Below are positions 14,904-22,825 of a stretch of 31,535 bases of DNA, piece after piece. Position numbers and translations under genes: made by a program. Source of the stretch: a virus. The first letter of the stretch is position 1; every line of letters starts with the position of its first letter. The notes below the pieces were generated by a model that saw only the letters and a program-made list of their open reading frames with translations, was not told the DNA's origin and searched no databases. The stretch is from positions 1 through 31,535 of IMG/VR virus record IMGVR_UViG_3300046836_000624. One strand, given 5' to 3'.

Positions 14904-15187
14904 TGCATATGAGTTCGATACCAAAAGATTTGGATCAAACAGATACGGCGGCGGTACGCCGCTACATCCTCGATTGGGACAACGCCCATCGCGACACCCT
15001 GCCGCCGAGGGATTGGTATCGGTCGTGGGAGCTATATCTCGATCAGCTACGCAAGCACGCGCTCATGCGCGACTACTGTGATGGCGAGCATGGCACCGGG
15101 CAGTACTGTCTGGTCTGCGATGGCCGGCGCGAGGAGGCCACGGCGGGCCAATGGACAAGTCCGAATGACCGTCGAGGCTCGGTCTGA
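14903..15187 (+). CDS. Small protein with Cys cluster
   Basis: 94 residues from ATG 14903 (a GTG at 14900 directly precedes it), overlapping the previous stop. The C-terminal half has DYCDGEHGTGQYCLVCDG, three Cys and one His that could bind zinc in a CxxC-type site. The N-terminal half is Asp/Arg/Trp-rich and helical. It may bind nucleic acid, but the family is not recognised. A TGATG overlap joins it to the KTSC gene. Confidence 0.65.
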   Translation: MHMSSIPKDLDQTDTAAVRRYILDWDNAHRDTLPPRDWYRSWELYLDQLRKHALMRDYCDGEHGTGQYCLVCDGRREEATAGQWTSPNDRRGSV

Positions 15188-15375
15188 TGGCCGGTCGTAG
15201 CTCCTGTGTCGCGGGCTTTGATTACAGCGACAAAACCTTGATCCTGACGATCTATTTCGTCAAAGGCGGCTCGTATTCGTACTACGGTGTGCCAGCCGAT
15301 GTGGCAGCGGAGGTGGGACGCGGAGGACAGTTCAACGCCAGTATCCGGCTCGCGTATCCCTATAGCCGCAACTAG
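15187..15375 (+). CDS. KTSC-domain protein
   Basis: 62 residues matching the KTSC domain: an initial SSCVAGFDYSDKTLILTIYF, then GGSYSYYGVPADVAAEV, and a final FNASIRLAYPYSRN. In this family the pattern is Ser/Thr-x-Ile, a beta strand with L-x-(I/V)-x-F, a Tyr-x-Tyr-x-x-VP segment and a C-terminal I-R. KTSC domains are small beta proteins named after the KTSC residues of LysRS-associated proteins; their phage role is not established. The start ATG overlaps the previous stop. It is the last gene before the long late control region. Confidence 0.8.
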   Translation: MAGRSSCVAGFDYSDKTLILTIYFVKGGSYSYYGVPADVAAEVGRGGQFNASIRLAYPYSRN

Positions 15376-15397
15376 GAAACCGTGCCTAAGACACTAA

Positions 15398-15432
15398 TTT
15401 CACTGTGTGAAACGCCCTAGAAAACTACTAGG
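15398..15432. promoter_or_regulatory. Inverted repeats upstream of sigma-54 site (candidate activator sites)
   Basis: TTTCAC-TGT-GTGAAA (15398-15412) is a perfect 6-bp inverted repeat. CCTAG...CTAGG (15416-15432) is a second one. They lie about 45-75 bp upstream of the sigma-54-like promoter, a suitable place for an enhancer-binding activator. Confidence 0.4.
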
Positions 15433-15473
15433 CATATTTTCCCATTTGATCCGGCATTCACGCCTCCCGCGAC

Positions 15474-15491
15474 TTGGCACGGTTCTTGCAT
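15474..15491 (+). promoter_or_regulatory. Sigma-54 (RpoN) promoter-like site
   Basis: TTGGCACGGTTCTTGCAT matches the RpoN consensus YTGGCACG-N4-TTGCW at every defined position. The invariant GG (15476-15477) and GC (15488-15489) are separated by exactly 10 nt. The predicted start is near 15500, about 320 nt before the first late gene. No other match was seen by eye in the window. Confidence 0.6.
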
Positions 15492-15821
15492 ACCGCACCT
15501 GCATACGCGCCATGCGAGAATAGCATAGCGCACAACCGTTAGTTGCAGACCGTCACCTCGCTCGGTCGGTCATACGGGTATGGATACGGGTAGCGTATCG
15601 GTTAGTGAGTGTTATCAATGGGTTACGAGGTGTTAGTGCGGATGGTCGATCTGCACTAACAGCGCCATGCCACCTATGGTAGTAGGCCACCTCGGCATGG
15701 CCAGCCATGTTAAAACGGCATGGCAGACCGGCTTGGAAGTAAAATGTCTAGATTATGAGACGATCCTGACCGCGCCCTAGTGGTTTTATCGCGGAGCAGA
15801 ATCCTAGGATTAAATACCGCC
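15492..15821 (+). promoter_or_regulatory. Long structured late leader, no gene
   Basis: No supportable gene. GTTAGT occurs at 15538, 15601 and 15633 and as ACTAAC at 15655. A 12-bp stem with one G-U pair forms between 15632-15643 and 15649-15660. GCCATGCC (15664-15671) can pair with GGCATGGC at either 15694-15701 or 15717-15724, giving alternative folds. AATCCTAGGATT (15800-15811) is a perfect 12-bp palindrome overlapping the ribosome binding site and TAAATA box of the next gene. Confidence 0.45.
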
Positions 15822-16058
15822 ATGTCCGACCACAACGGCAATGGCCACAGCCGATCGGCCCTCGACAGTGCCACCAAGCTTGGGGGCAGCCTGATCCGCG
15901 CGTTGCCGAGCGGCTTCTTATCACTTGTACTACTCATTGCGTTTATGTTATATATAATCAGGGGCATCCAAACTGAGCGGATCGAGGCCATGAGGGCTTT
16001 TGCCATCGCATGTACCAGCGCGTTGCAGAACTCGGCACCTGGGGTAAATAACCGATGA
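15822..16058 (+). CDS. Small single-TM protein, holin candidate
   Basis: 78 residues from ATG 15822, chosen over an upstream in-frame ATG (15780) because AGGAT and a TAAATA box lie just upstream. It has a hydrophilic N-terminus, one strong membrane segment (about residues 30-48, SGFLSLVLLIAFMLYIIRG) and a helical amphipathic tail. As first gene after the late leader, and with this topology, it may be a holin or another lysis membrane protein; no separate endolysin gene was found beside it. It overlaps the next gene by 4 nt (ATGA). Confidence 0.65.
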   Translation: MSDHNGNGHSRSALDSATKLGGSLIRALPSGFLSLVLLIAFMLYIIRGIQTERIEAMRAFAIACTSALQNSAPGVNNR

Positions 16059-16522
16059 TCATCGCACCCCCCACCCTGCCCTATCAAGCGAGCGGCGTCA
16101 GCTTTATTGCCGGCCGGCGCCTGATTGTGGCGACCACTTTCGAGACACCAATCACGCTCTTCAAGGCAACCTCCAAGTCGATCTGTTGGTCAGTCCGCAA
16201 TTGCTTTTGTTGGCCCTCTGGCGAATCCGTCGTACTATCGGCCTATGCCGATGCAGTGATCGGTAACGCCGGCAATCCACAAGTGCCGGTCAACCTCCGC
16301 ATCGGCTCCCTGACCAAACCCACCGGCCTCGTCAACTCCGACCCCACCGCCACTTCGTTCGGTACCTATATCGCCAGTACAAAGAGCAGTTCGACGCCAA
16401 CGCCTAGTGGCAATCTGTTGATCGTGATCGATCCCGGTCATTCGTTGTTGATCACCGCCACCGGCTCAATGGACGGGGTCGATATCGGCATCGGCTATTC
16501 GTGGTATGAACTCGACCCGTGA
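16055..16522 (+). CDS. Uncharacterised beta-rich protein
   Basis: 155 residues, rich in Ser, Thr, Gly and Val with alternating hydrophobic residues, suggesting beta structure; a central segment has three Cys and two Trp (SICWSVRNCFCWPSG). No signal peptide. Start ATG overlaps the upstream stop, with a TAAATA box 4 nt upstream of the ATG inside the preceding gene; it overlaps the next gene by GTGA. A virion decoration or tail component is plausible from composition. Not recognised. Confidence 0.65.
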   Translation: MIIAPPTLPYQASGVSFIAGRRLIVATTFETPITLFKATSKSICWSVRNCFCWPSGESVVLSAYADAVIGNAGNPQVPVNLRIGSLTKPTGLVNSDPTATSFGTYIASTKSSSTPTPSGNLLIVIDPGHSLLITATGSMDGVDIGIGYSWYELDP

Positions 16523-16755
16523 TCCCGTCGCAACGCGATCTCCAGCAGGACCCCCGCACCATCTTCACCGAGATGGTGGCCTATTACGAGCGGCATGGCC
16601 GGTTGCAACAGGCCGCCAAGTATCGCCGCTTTCTGGCCGTGCTGGACGCCTCGCCGGGGACCCCGACCCAAGATCAGGTGATCAACATCAGGACCGGTCT
16701 ACGGGTGTCCAAGGACGCCGCCCGCGTCGCCCAGCGGCGGCAGAGCCCACGCTAA
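16519..16755 (+). CDS. Small basic protein, GTG start
   Basis: 78 residues from GTG 16519, overlapping the previous stop (GTGA). It is helical and basic, with TEMVAYYERHGRLQQAAKYRRFLAVLD followed by a basic C-terminus. No family recognised. It ends 3 bp before the stop of the convergent tail-fibre gene; the shared gap and both ends lie on the palindrome GCTCTAGAGC (16756-16765). Confidence 0.65.
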   Translation: MIPSQRDLQQDPRTIFTEMVAYYERHGRLQQAAKYRRFLAVLDASPGTPTQDQVINIRTGLRVSKDAARVAQRRQSPR

Positions 16756-16758
16756 GCT

Positions 16759-17619
16759 CTAGAGCGACTTTGCCGTAAGATAGCACCACGCGCTGACCGA
16801 GAACTTGTCGTGCCAGTCGAATCCGAATACCGGATCGGTGTAAAAATGGATGACATACGTATGGGTTCCGGCGCCCGGCCGATCCCATGTGGGGGCATGC
16901 TTGTAGAGTGATCCGGCCTTGGCGTCGTCGAAAATCTCGGTGCCGTCGCGCGTCATCTTGTAGTTGGCTAGGGAGATCACATCAGGGGCGCCGTCGCCGA
17001 TACCTGTGTCAACCGCCCGGCCCGGCTGGCCGACGAAGGTCCATTCCACCACGCCGCTGGCCGTGTTCACGGTCACCGAGGTGTCTTGGGTCATCGTGGT
17101 ATAGGCGTCCGCAGCCCCGCCATCGACGCTGCCAGCGGCGCCAGCGGGTCCGGCAGGCCCTGTATCACCCTTGACGCCCTGAATGCCCTGAATGCCTTGT
17201 GGCCCGGCCGGGCCGGTGGGTCCCGGCATCAAGGTGATATTGGCCGCCGCCGCTGCGATCGCATCATCGATGCCCATCAAATGGCGAGCGGTGACGAGGT
17301 CGGCGGCCCCGACAACAGGTAACATAACCGCCGAGATCGCATCATCATCGAGCGGTGCAGCCGATAGCTGATCGTAGATCAGGTTGCCGAGGTGATCTTT
17401 GATAATGCATCTGTAACGACCGCTGCCGAACACGATCGCTCTTCCAGCAGCATCCAGTATCAACGGATTGGTGTTGAATGTGGTGCCGAGCGGGTCTTGC
17501 CACGTGTCCTTGGCGACCGTGGTGTCAGGGATATAGAATTGCACCGACCCGCCGCTCAGCGGATCGCCATTGAGATCGAACAACTGCCATTTCGGGATGG
17601 GGAGGAGGGCGTTCGTCAT
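16759..17619 (-). CDS. Tail fibre protein with collagen-like segment (paralog 2)
   Basis: 286 residues. Residues about 10-85 (DLNGDPLSGGSVQFYIPDTT, then NPLILDAAGRAIVFGSGRYRCIIKDHLGNLIYD) match the virion-anchoring N-terminal domain common in phage tail spikes and fibres, similar to the P22 head-binding type. Residues about 132-163 are Gly-x-y collagen-like triplets (GPTGPAGPQGIQGIQG...), which form a trimeric rod. The C-terminal 120 residues (DWHDKFSVSAWCYLTAK at the end) are probably the receptor-binding tip. It lies second in a minus-strand pair and starts with an ATG overlapping the upstream paralog's stop; an ATACGTAT site covers the region immediately upstream of the ATG. Both genes run opposite to all other late genes. 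Confidence 0.8.
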   Translation of the reverse strand: MTNALLPIPKWQLFDLNGDPLSGGSVQFYIPDTTVAKDTWQDPLGTTFNTNPLILDAAGRAIVFGSGRYRCIIKDHLGNLIYDQLSAAPLDDDAISAVMLPVVGAADLVTARHLMGIDDAIAAAAANITLMPGPTGPAGPQGIQGIQGVKGDTGPAGPAGAAGSVDGGAADAYTTMTQDTSVTVNTASGVVEWTFVGQPGRAVDTGIGDGAPDVISLANYKMTRDGTEIFDDAKAGSLYKHAPTWDRPGAGTHTYVIHFYTDPVFGFDWHDKFSVSAWCYLTAKSL

Positions 17620-18383
17620 ACGTATCCCACCGCCATCCAGTTGAATTTCGATCCGACGCCGCCGTGGTTATCGGTGTCCTCGATGAACACGGTGAACCAG
17701 TTCGGCGTCATATTGGCGCAGCGCAGCACCAGATTGACCGGGTTATCCACGGTCACGGCGGTGACCGAGATCAGCGAGGTGAACCCGCGCGAAAACGGCA
17801 CGGTCTTTGATCCACCGCCATCGGTCGAGTCATTGCCGAATTGCATGAGGAAGCCGGTGTCCGGCATGAAGAACCAGCCCGGATTGCCCTTTGAGATTTC
17901 ACTGCTGCTGCCGCCACCGGTACCTCCCGTCGCCCCAGGCACGCCTTGCGGCCCTTGCGGCCCCGCAACACCCGTGGGTCCGGCTGGCCCCGGCATGAGT
18001 TCGATGTTGTCCACGGCGGTCTGGATCGCGTCATCGACGCCCAGCAGGCGGCGAGCTTCGGCGAGTGTCGCCGCGCCGACGACGGGCAGCATCACCGGCG
18101 AGATGACGTCTTCGTTCAGGTAGGCGGCGGTTTCGCCATCCCAGATCAGATTTTCGGCGGCATCGAATAGGATCAGTCGCAGACGGCCATGGCCATACAT
18201 GACGCACCGGCCATCCGCATCGAGCACCACAGGATTGGCATTCGGTACCGTCCCGCCGCTGTCTACATAGGTGGATAAGGGGGTGAAGGTGCCGGGTTCA
18301 TAGACGGCGATCGAGCCACCGGCGAACGGTTTGCCGTCACCGTCGCTGAATTGCAGGACGGGCGAAGGGATTAGGCTGGTCAT
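17616..18383 (-). CDS. Tail fibre protein with collagen-like segment (paralog 1)
   Basis: 255 residues. The N-terminus (DGDGKPFAGGSIAVYEPGTF, NPVVLDADGRCVMYGHGRLRLILFD) and the following EDVISPVMLPVVGAA-(x)-L-x-x-A-R-x-L-x-G-(I/V)-DDAI segment parallel the neighbouring paralog. The collagen-like part spans about residues 131-158. The C-terminus differs, ending in SKFNWMAVGYV, the F-x-W-x-A-x-G-Y pattern of gp53-like tail-fibre tips. It shares a 36-bp divergent region with the small terminase gene; a minus-strand TAAATA box (18390-18395) lies 6 nt before its ATG. The same anchor and rod with different tips suggests two receptor specificities on one virion or an alternative set. Confidence 0.8.
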   Translation of the reverse strand: MTSLIPSPVLQFSDGDGKPFAGGSIAVYEPGTFTPLSTYVDSGGTVPNANPVVLDADGRCVMYGHGRLRLILFDAAENLIWDGETAAYLNEDVISPVMLPVVGAATLAEARRLLGVDDAIQTAVDNIELMPGPAGPTGVAGPQGPQGVPGATGGTGGGSSSEISKGNPGWFFMPDTGFLMQFGNDSTDGGGSKTVPFSRGFTSLISVTAVTVDNPVNLVLRCANMTPNWFTVFIEDTDNHGGVGSKFNWMAVGYV

Positions 18384-18419
18384 AGAGTATATTTACCCAC
18401 CGGTAATCTAAATACTGCG
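18384..18419. promoter_or_regulatory. Divergent intergenic region with two TAAATA boxes
   Basis: Only 36 bp separate the start codons of the tail fibre (-) and small terminase (+). Each start has a TAAATA box, at 18390-18395 on the minus strand (6 nt from ATG) and 18409-18414 on the plus strand (5 nt from ATG). Between them is TTACC-CACC-GGTAA (18393-18406). Neither gene has a Shine-Dalgarno. If the boxes are -10 elements the transcripts would be leaderless or nearly so. Confidence 0.5.
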
Positions 18420-18818
18420 ATGAACAAGAAAGAACCGGTGGTCGTACTGGACAGCCATTACGACGACGCCGAAGCCCGCTTTTCCGAGACCACGCCGATC
18501 GAGTATTATATTGAACCGCAGCGGTTGAACTCGGCGCAACTGCGGGATTTGGCGCAACGCCACACCGAAGCGGCGATCACCACGCTGGCTGGCGTGATGA
18601 ATGATCCGAGAACCAGTGCGGCGGCCAAAGTCGCTGCTGCGAGCACGATTTTAGACCGTGGTTGGGGCAAACCGGGGGTCGAAGGTCACATCGGTGGTGA
18701 TCGCCCGCCAATCAGCGAGATCAAGGTGCTGTTTGGCACCGTCGCCAGCCCACCGAGCCTAGAATCCCCCAAGAAGACCGACAAGAAGCCGGCGAAAGAC
18801 GACGATGCCGAACACTAG
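18420..18818 (+). CDS. terS: Terminase small subunit
   Basis: 132 residues. The core (LRDLAQRHTEAAITTLAGVMNDPRTSAAAKVAAASTILDRGWGKP) is a helical arrangement typical of small terminases or terminase-associated proteins in alphaproteobacterial phages, where repeats of A-A-x-x-L are followed by LDRGWGKP. The C-terminus is Lys/Asp-rich and disordered. It overlaps the large subunit by 14 nt, the usual place for TerS, which recognises packaging sites and activates the motor. No Shine-Dalgarno; a TAAATA box is 5 nt upstream of ATG. Confidence 0.75.
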   Translation: MNKKEPVVVLDSHYDDAEARFSETTPIEYYIEPQRLNSAQLRDLAQRHTEAAITTLAGVMNDPRTSAAAKVAAASTILDRGWGKPGVEGHIGGDRPPISEIKVLFGTVASPPSLESPKKTDKKPAKDDDAEH

Positions 18819-20127
18819 AGGCGAGAAACTACCGCCGCCTCCGGTATTCAACGTCGAGGCGTCGTTTCCCCCCAAATGCAGACCGCTGTTTGAGCCGCAT
18901 CGCTTCAAGATTCTCTGGGGTGGGCGCGGATCATCCAAGAGTTGGAGTTGTGCACGGGCGATTCTGCTGCGGTGTCAGCAAAAGATGACCAGAGTGTTGT
19001 GTTGTCGCGAGTACATGACCTCGATTTCCGACTCGATTCATCAATTGCTGGCCGATCAGATCAAGACATTGGGCCTCTCTCCGTACTTCGAGGTCGAAAG
19101 CAAATGCATATACGGCAAAAACGGCTCTGAAATACGATTTGCCGGGTTGAAAACCAATGTGAATGCCGTCCGCAGCTACGAACGCATCGATATTTGCTTC
19201 GTGGAGGAGGCACAGAACGTCTCCAAGTCCTCATGGGATACGCTCCTACCCACGATCCGTGCGCCAGACTCCGAAGTCTGGGTCTGCATGAATCCGGACT
19301 TGGAGACGGACAATAGCTACGTCCGCTGGATCAAAGAGCCGCCGAAGAGTGCTTGGGTCTGTCGGATGAACTGGCAGGACAATCCATGGTTCCCCGAGGT
19401 GCTCAAGGCCGAGATGCTCGACATGAAAGAGCGGTCTTACCATGACTACTTGCACATCTGGGAAGGCCATTGCCGCGCGTTCCTCACTGGCGCGGTGTAT
19501 TATGATCAGTTGGTGCAGGCGGAGCAGGAAAAACGCATCCGCCGGGTGATCTATGACCCGATGGCCCCCGTGGAAGCGTTCCTTGACCTCGGCTGGGCCG
19601 ATGCGACGTCTATCTGGCTCTGCCAACGCATTCCCGGCGGCGAGGTGCATTGCATCGATTATCACGAGAACACCCGCAAACCGCTCGATTACTATCTGAA
19701 ATATTTGTCCGACAAGCCGTATGCCATCAGCACAATTTGGCTGCCGCATGACGCCCGCGCCAAGAACCTCGGCACCGGGCGGTCCATCGAAGAACTCATA
19801 CGTATGAAGGGTCATGCGGTGCGGATCGTGCCGAACCTCAGTCTTACTGACGGCATTAACGCTCTTAGAGAGCTATTCCCCAAGCTGTGGTTTGACAAGG
19901 ACAATTGCGAAGAGGGCTTACAGGCGCTGCGGCATTATCGATATGACGTGATCAACGACGGCGCTGGCGGATTTAAGAACGCGCCGGTGCATGATCGGTG
20001 GTCACATGGTGCCGATTCGGCCCGGTATATCGCGATCGCCTTGAAACAACCGAAGAGCAAGAATGCGCTTAAATACGATCATAAGCCGTTCATTAACGGC
20101 ACTAGTACATCGTGGATGCAACTTTGA
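18805..20127 (+). CDS. terL: Terminase large subunit
   Basis: 440 residues, the DNA-packaging ATPase and nuclease. Walker A is GGRGSSKS (residues 39-46), Walker B ICFVEEA with catalytic E134/E135, and a coupling segment VWVCMNPD follows. The RNase H-like nuclease has D261 (FLDLGWAD), D316 (LPHDARA) and the C-terminal acidic site near D397/D404 (HDRWSHGADSARY). Length is close to the usual 430-500. It overlaps TerS and portal genes by 14-16 nt. An ATACGTAT site at 19798 is encoded as IRM. The P22-type head genes downstream suggest headful packaging. Confidence 0.93.
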   Translation: MPNTRGEKLPPPPVFNVEASFPPKCRPLFEPHRFKILWGGRGSSKSWSCARAILLRCQQKMTRVLCCREYMTSISDSIHQLLADQIKTLGLSPYFEVESKCIYGKNGSEIRFAGLKTNVNAVRSYERIDICFVEEAQNVSKSSWDTLLPTIRAPDSEVWVCMNPDLETDNSYVRWIKEPPKSAWVCRMNWQDNPWFPEVLKAEMLDMKERSYHDYLHIWEGHCRAFLTGAVYYDQLVQAEQEKRIRRVIYDPMAPVEAFLDLGWADATSIWLCQRIPGGEVHCIDYHENTRKPLDYYLKYLSDKPYAISTIWLPHDARAKNLGTGRSIEELIRMKGHAVRIVPNLSLTDGINALRELFPKLWFDKDNCEEGLQALRHYRYDVINDGAGGFKNAPVHDRWSHGADSARYIAIALKQPKSKNALKYDHKPFINGTSTSWMQL

Positions 20128-22367
20128 CACAATCAGACGAGGACATTGTCCAAGAGGCTCAGGATCGGTTTCGCCGGGCACAAGAATGGGAATCCGCCAC
20201 CAGAGCGCGGATGATGGATGACGTGAGATTCGGCAACGGCGATAGCGTCAACAACGCGCAATGGCCGACCGAGATCGCCAATAACCGGATCACCTCTGAC
20301 AAGCCGTGTCTGACGATGAACCGGGTGCGGCAGTATTGCCTCAACATCCTCAACGACAGCCGCAACAACAAGCCTTCCATCAAGATCAATCCGGTGGGCG
20401 GCGGGGCGAGCTTCAAGGCGGCGCAGATATACGAAGCGATCATCCGTCATATTGAATACATCAGCAACGCCCAGCAAGCCTATGACGCCGCCAGTTGGTG
20501 GCAGGTTTATGCCGGTATCGGCTGGTTCCGTGTGATTACGGATTACGCTGGTGACAACAGCTTCGATCAAGAGATTTACATCCAACGCGTCGCTGACGCG
20601 ATGAGTGTCTATCTCGACCCGGTGATCCATGAGTATGACGGCTCGGATGCCAAATGGGGCTTCGTGTTCCGCGACATGGAACAGGACGAATTCGAAAAAG
20701 AATATCCTCGCTATAAGGACAAGGTCACCTCCAATACCGCGCCCTTGGCGACCGATGACGGCTATGGCTGGGTGACCCGCGACACCATCAGGGTGTGCGA
20801 ATATTTCCGCAAGGTCGAGGACAGCGACGTCTTGCATCACATGAGTGATGGCAGCACGCTCAAGGAAGGCGATCTCACCAATCCTGATGTTCGCAACATG
20901 GTGCGGCAATCAAGTGTGCGTCGCCGCGAGATTCCCAACCACAAGATCGAATGGTTTCTCATCGCCGGCTCCGAGGTCGTGGAGAGACGCGATTGGCCCG
21001 GTAAGTATATCCCGCTCTGCCGCGTCGTTGGCGAAGAGACCGTGATCGACAAGCAACTCGATCGCAAGGGCCATGTTCGCAACATTACCGACGCGCAGCG
21101 GGCGTACAACTACTATTCGTCAGCCGGCATCGAGTTCGTGGCACTCCAAGCCAAGACTCCGTATGTCGCGCCGATCAACGCCATCGAGGGCTATGAGAAT
21201 GAATGGAAGCAGGCCAATACGGTTAATCTGGCGGTGCTTCCGTATAATCATATGGACGACGATGGTAAAGAAATCCCACGCCCGCAGCGTGAACAGGCTC
21301 CGGTATTTGCGGACGCTTACCTGAAAGGCATGACGATCGCCCAGAATGAAATGGCGATGGTGTCCGGCCAGTTCGAAGCGTCCTTGGGGATGCAAGGTAA
21401 TGAGCGCAGCGGCAAGGCTATCAACGAGCGTCAGCGTGCGGCGAACACGGCGACCGGACATTATGTTGATCATCTGTCCTCGTCGGTGCGGTTCTGCGGC
21501 AAAATCCTCCTCGATTTGATCCCCAAGGTGTATGACACCCCAAGACTCCTGAAAATCCTCAACATCGATGGCACACAAGGCACCGTGGCGCTCGATCCGA
21601 AGGCGCCCCAAGCGCATCAGGAATTGCCGGCGATGCCTAATGAGCCGGAGAGCATCGATCCGCAGCACGTGGCATCGATCTTCAATCCGACCATTGGTGA
21701 ATACAGTGTTCAGGCCGATGTCGGGCCGTCGTATCAGACGAACCGTCTCGAATCCTTCCAAGCCCTCAGCGACATCATGGCCCAGAACGAATCTTTGGCC
21801 CCGATGGTCATGGACCTATGGGCCTTGAGTTCTGACTTCCCCTATGCCGACGTCATTGCCGATCGGTTCAGACGTATGCTGCCGGCTCAGGCGCAGGATG
21901 AGCATCCCGACCCCCGTATGCAGCAGATGCAACAGATGCTGGCGCAACAGCATCAGGTCATGCAGCAGCAGGCGGCTGAGCTTAACCAGTTCAAGATGCA
22001 GGCCAAGGCCAAGGATCAGGACGCCGAGCGCGAGTGGTATGACAGCGAGACCAAGCGGCTCACGGCGGTCGGTGGTATCGATCCGTTGGCCCTGCGTCCG
22101 GTCGTGCGGTCCTTGGTCTCCGAGATACTCGGTATGCACGCCAATTCAGCGATTGCCATGCACGTGGCCGAGGACGCGCGGATGCACCACGCGGCGGGGC
22201 TACAGAGCCCGCACGCGGCGCCCCTGCCACCACCCCCTCCCGGTGCCACGGCCCCCGAAGGACCGGATGACAGCGGCTCGCCGATGCCCGGTGCAGAGAC
22301 GGCGATGCCGCCGGATCAGCCGCATCAGATGGAGACCCCAGCCCCCGAGCCGGCAGCGCCCGCGTAA
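20112..22367 (+). CDS. P22-like portal protein, GTG start
   Basis: 751 residues, close to P22 gp1 (725). The N-terminal region (SDKPCLTMNRVRQYCLNILNDSRNNKPSIKINPVG), the following AAQIYEAIIRHIEYISNAQQAYDAASWWQVYAGIGWFRVITDY and the FEASLGMQGNERSGKAINERQRAANTATGHYVDHLS segment are characteristic of P22-type portals. Residues about 590-660 are a Gln/Met-rich coiled coil, as in the portal barrel, and the last 50 are Pro-rich. The portal is the dodecameric DNA channel at one head vertex. It begins at GTG 20112 inside the terminase gene, with no clear Shine-Dalgarno, so it depends on coupling. Its TAA stop is part of a TAAATA box. Confidence 0.9.
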   Translation: MDATLTQSDEDIVQEAQDRFRRAQEWESATRARMMDDVRFGNGDSVNNAQWPTEIANNRITSDKPCLTMNRVRQYCLNILNDSRNNKPSIKINPVGGGASFKAAQIYEAIIRHIEYISNAQQAYDAASWWQVYAGIGWFRVITDYAGDNSFDQEIYIQRVADAMSVYLDPVIHEYDGSDAKWGFVFRDMEQDEFEKEYPRYKDKVTSNTAPLATDDGYGWVTRDTIRVCEYFRKVEDSDVLHHMSDGSTLKEGDLTNPDVRNMVRQSSVRRREIPNHKIEWFLIAGSEVVERRDWPGKYIPLCRVVGEETVIDKQLDRKGHVRNITDAQRAYNYYSSAGIEFVALQAKTPYVAPINAIEGYENEWKQANTVNLAVLPYNHMDDDGKEIPRPQREQAPVFADAYLKGMTIAQNEMAMVSGQFEASLGMQGNERSGKAINERQRAANTATGHYVDHLSSSVRFCGKILLDLIPKVYDTPRLLKILNIDGTQGTVALDPKAPQAHQELPAMPNEPESIDPQHVASIFNPTIGEYSVQADVGPSYQTNRLESFQALSDIMAQNESLAPMVMDLWALSSDFPYADVIADRFRRMLPAQAQDEHPDPRMQQMQQMLAQQHQVMQQQAAELNQFKMQAKAKDQDAEREWYDSETKRLTAVGGIDPLALRPVVRSLVSEILGMHANSAIAMHVAEDARMHHAAGLQSPHAAPLPPPPPGATAPEGPDDSGSPMPGAETAMPPDQPHQMETPAPEPAAPA

Positions 22368-22376
22368 ATACGTATT

Positions 22377-22679
22377 ATGATCCAAGTTAATGCCCATTAC
22401 CGCGTTGCCGATCTCTGTGTTGCTATGGCGGAGCAGGTCTTCGAAGAGTGTGCCGGCCAGTACAACGGCTGGTACAAGAAGCATCCGGACCGGGCCAAGT
22501 TCGTCAAGCAGTGTGCCCCTACGCTGAGGGCACACGCCCGTCAGGTGATGGCCGAGATGCTCGGGCGGAAAGACCTGCCCGATGATCAGAAAGCCGACAT
22601 CTACGAAGCATTGATGCTGGACGGCACCTTGCCGCGAGCCGGGCCGATCGAGATCAGTCCGGGCGGCAATCTATTCTGA
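22377..22679 (+). CDS. Small protein after portal, unknown
   Basis: 100 residues, helical, with FEECAGQYNGWYKKHPDRAKFVKQCAPTLRAHARQVMAEMLGRKDLPDDQKADIYEALMLDG. Not recognised. The start ATG has no Shine-Dalgarno but a TAAATA box (22365-22370) and overlapping ATACGTAT (22368-22375) lie immediately upstream. It sits between portal and scaffold, where small head-assembly or host-interaction proteins are common. Confidence 0.7.
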   Translation: MIQVNAHYRVADLCVAMAEQVFEECAGQYNGWYKKHPDRAKFVKQCAPTLRAHARQVMAEMLGRKDLPDDQKADIYEALMLDGTLPRAGPIEISPGGNLF

Positions 22680-22777
22680 TGCAAACATTTCTTATTGTCA
22701 TGCTCGTCTTAATCCTCGTCGATCGAGCCCTGCGCGATTTCGCCAAGGGTTTTATCCGGGGATGGCAACGTACCTAA
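22679..22777 (+). CDS. 32-residue membrane peptide
   Basis: Short frame overlapping the previous stop (TGATG). Residues 3-15 (TFLIVMLVLILVD) are a strong hydrophobic segment, followed by a basic amphipathic tail (RALRDFAKGFIRGWQRT). Coupling, composition and the tight packing support a real gene. It could be a small membrane or lysis-related peptide. No homology claim. Confidence 0.5.
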   Translation: MQTFLIVMLVLILVDRALRDFAKGFIRGWQRT

Positions 22778-22825
22778 GCAACCCCTAACCGGCCAGGGTA
22801 CGGCCGAGGAAACAGGATGTAATCC

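Noticed and set aside
16756-18383. Invertible DNA segment carrying the tail fibres
   Set aside because: I found no matching inverted repeats at the two edges and no invertase gene in the window.
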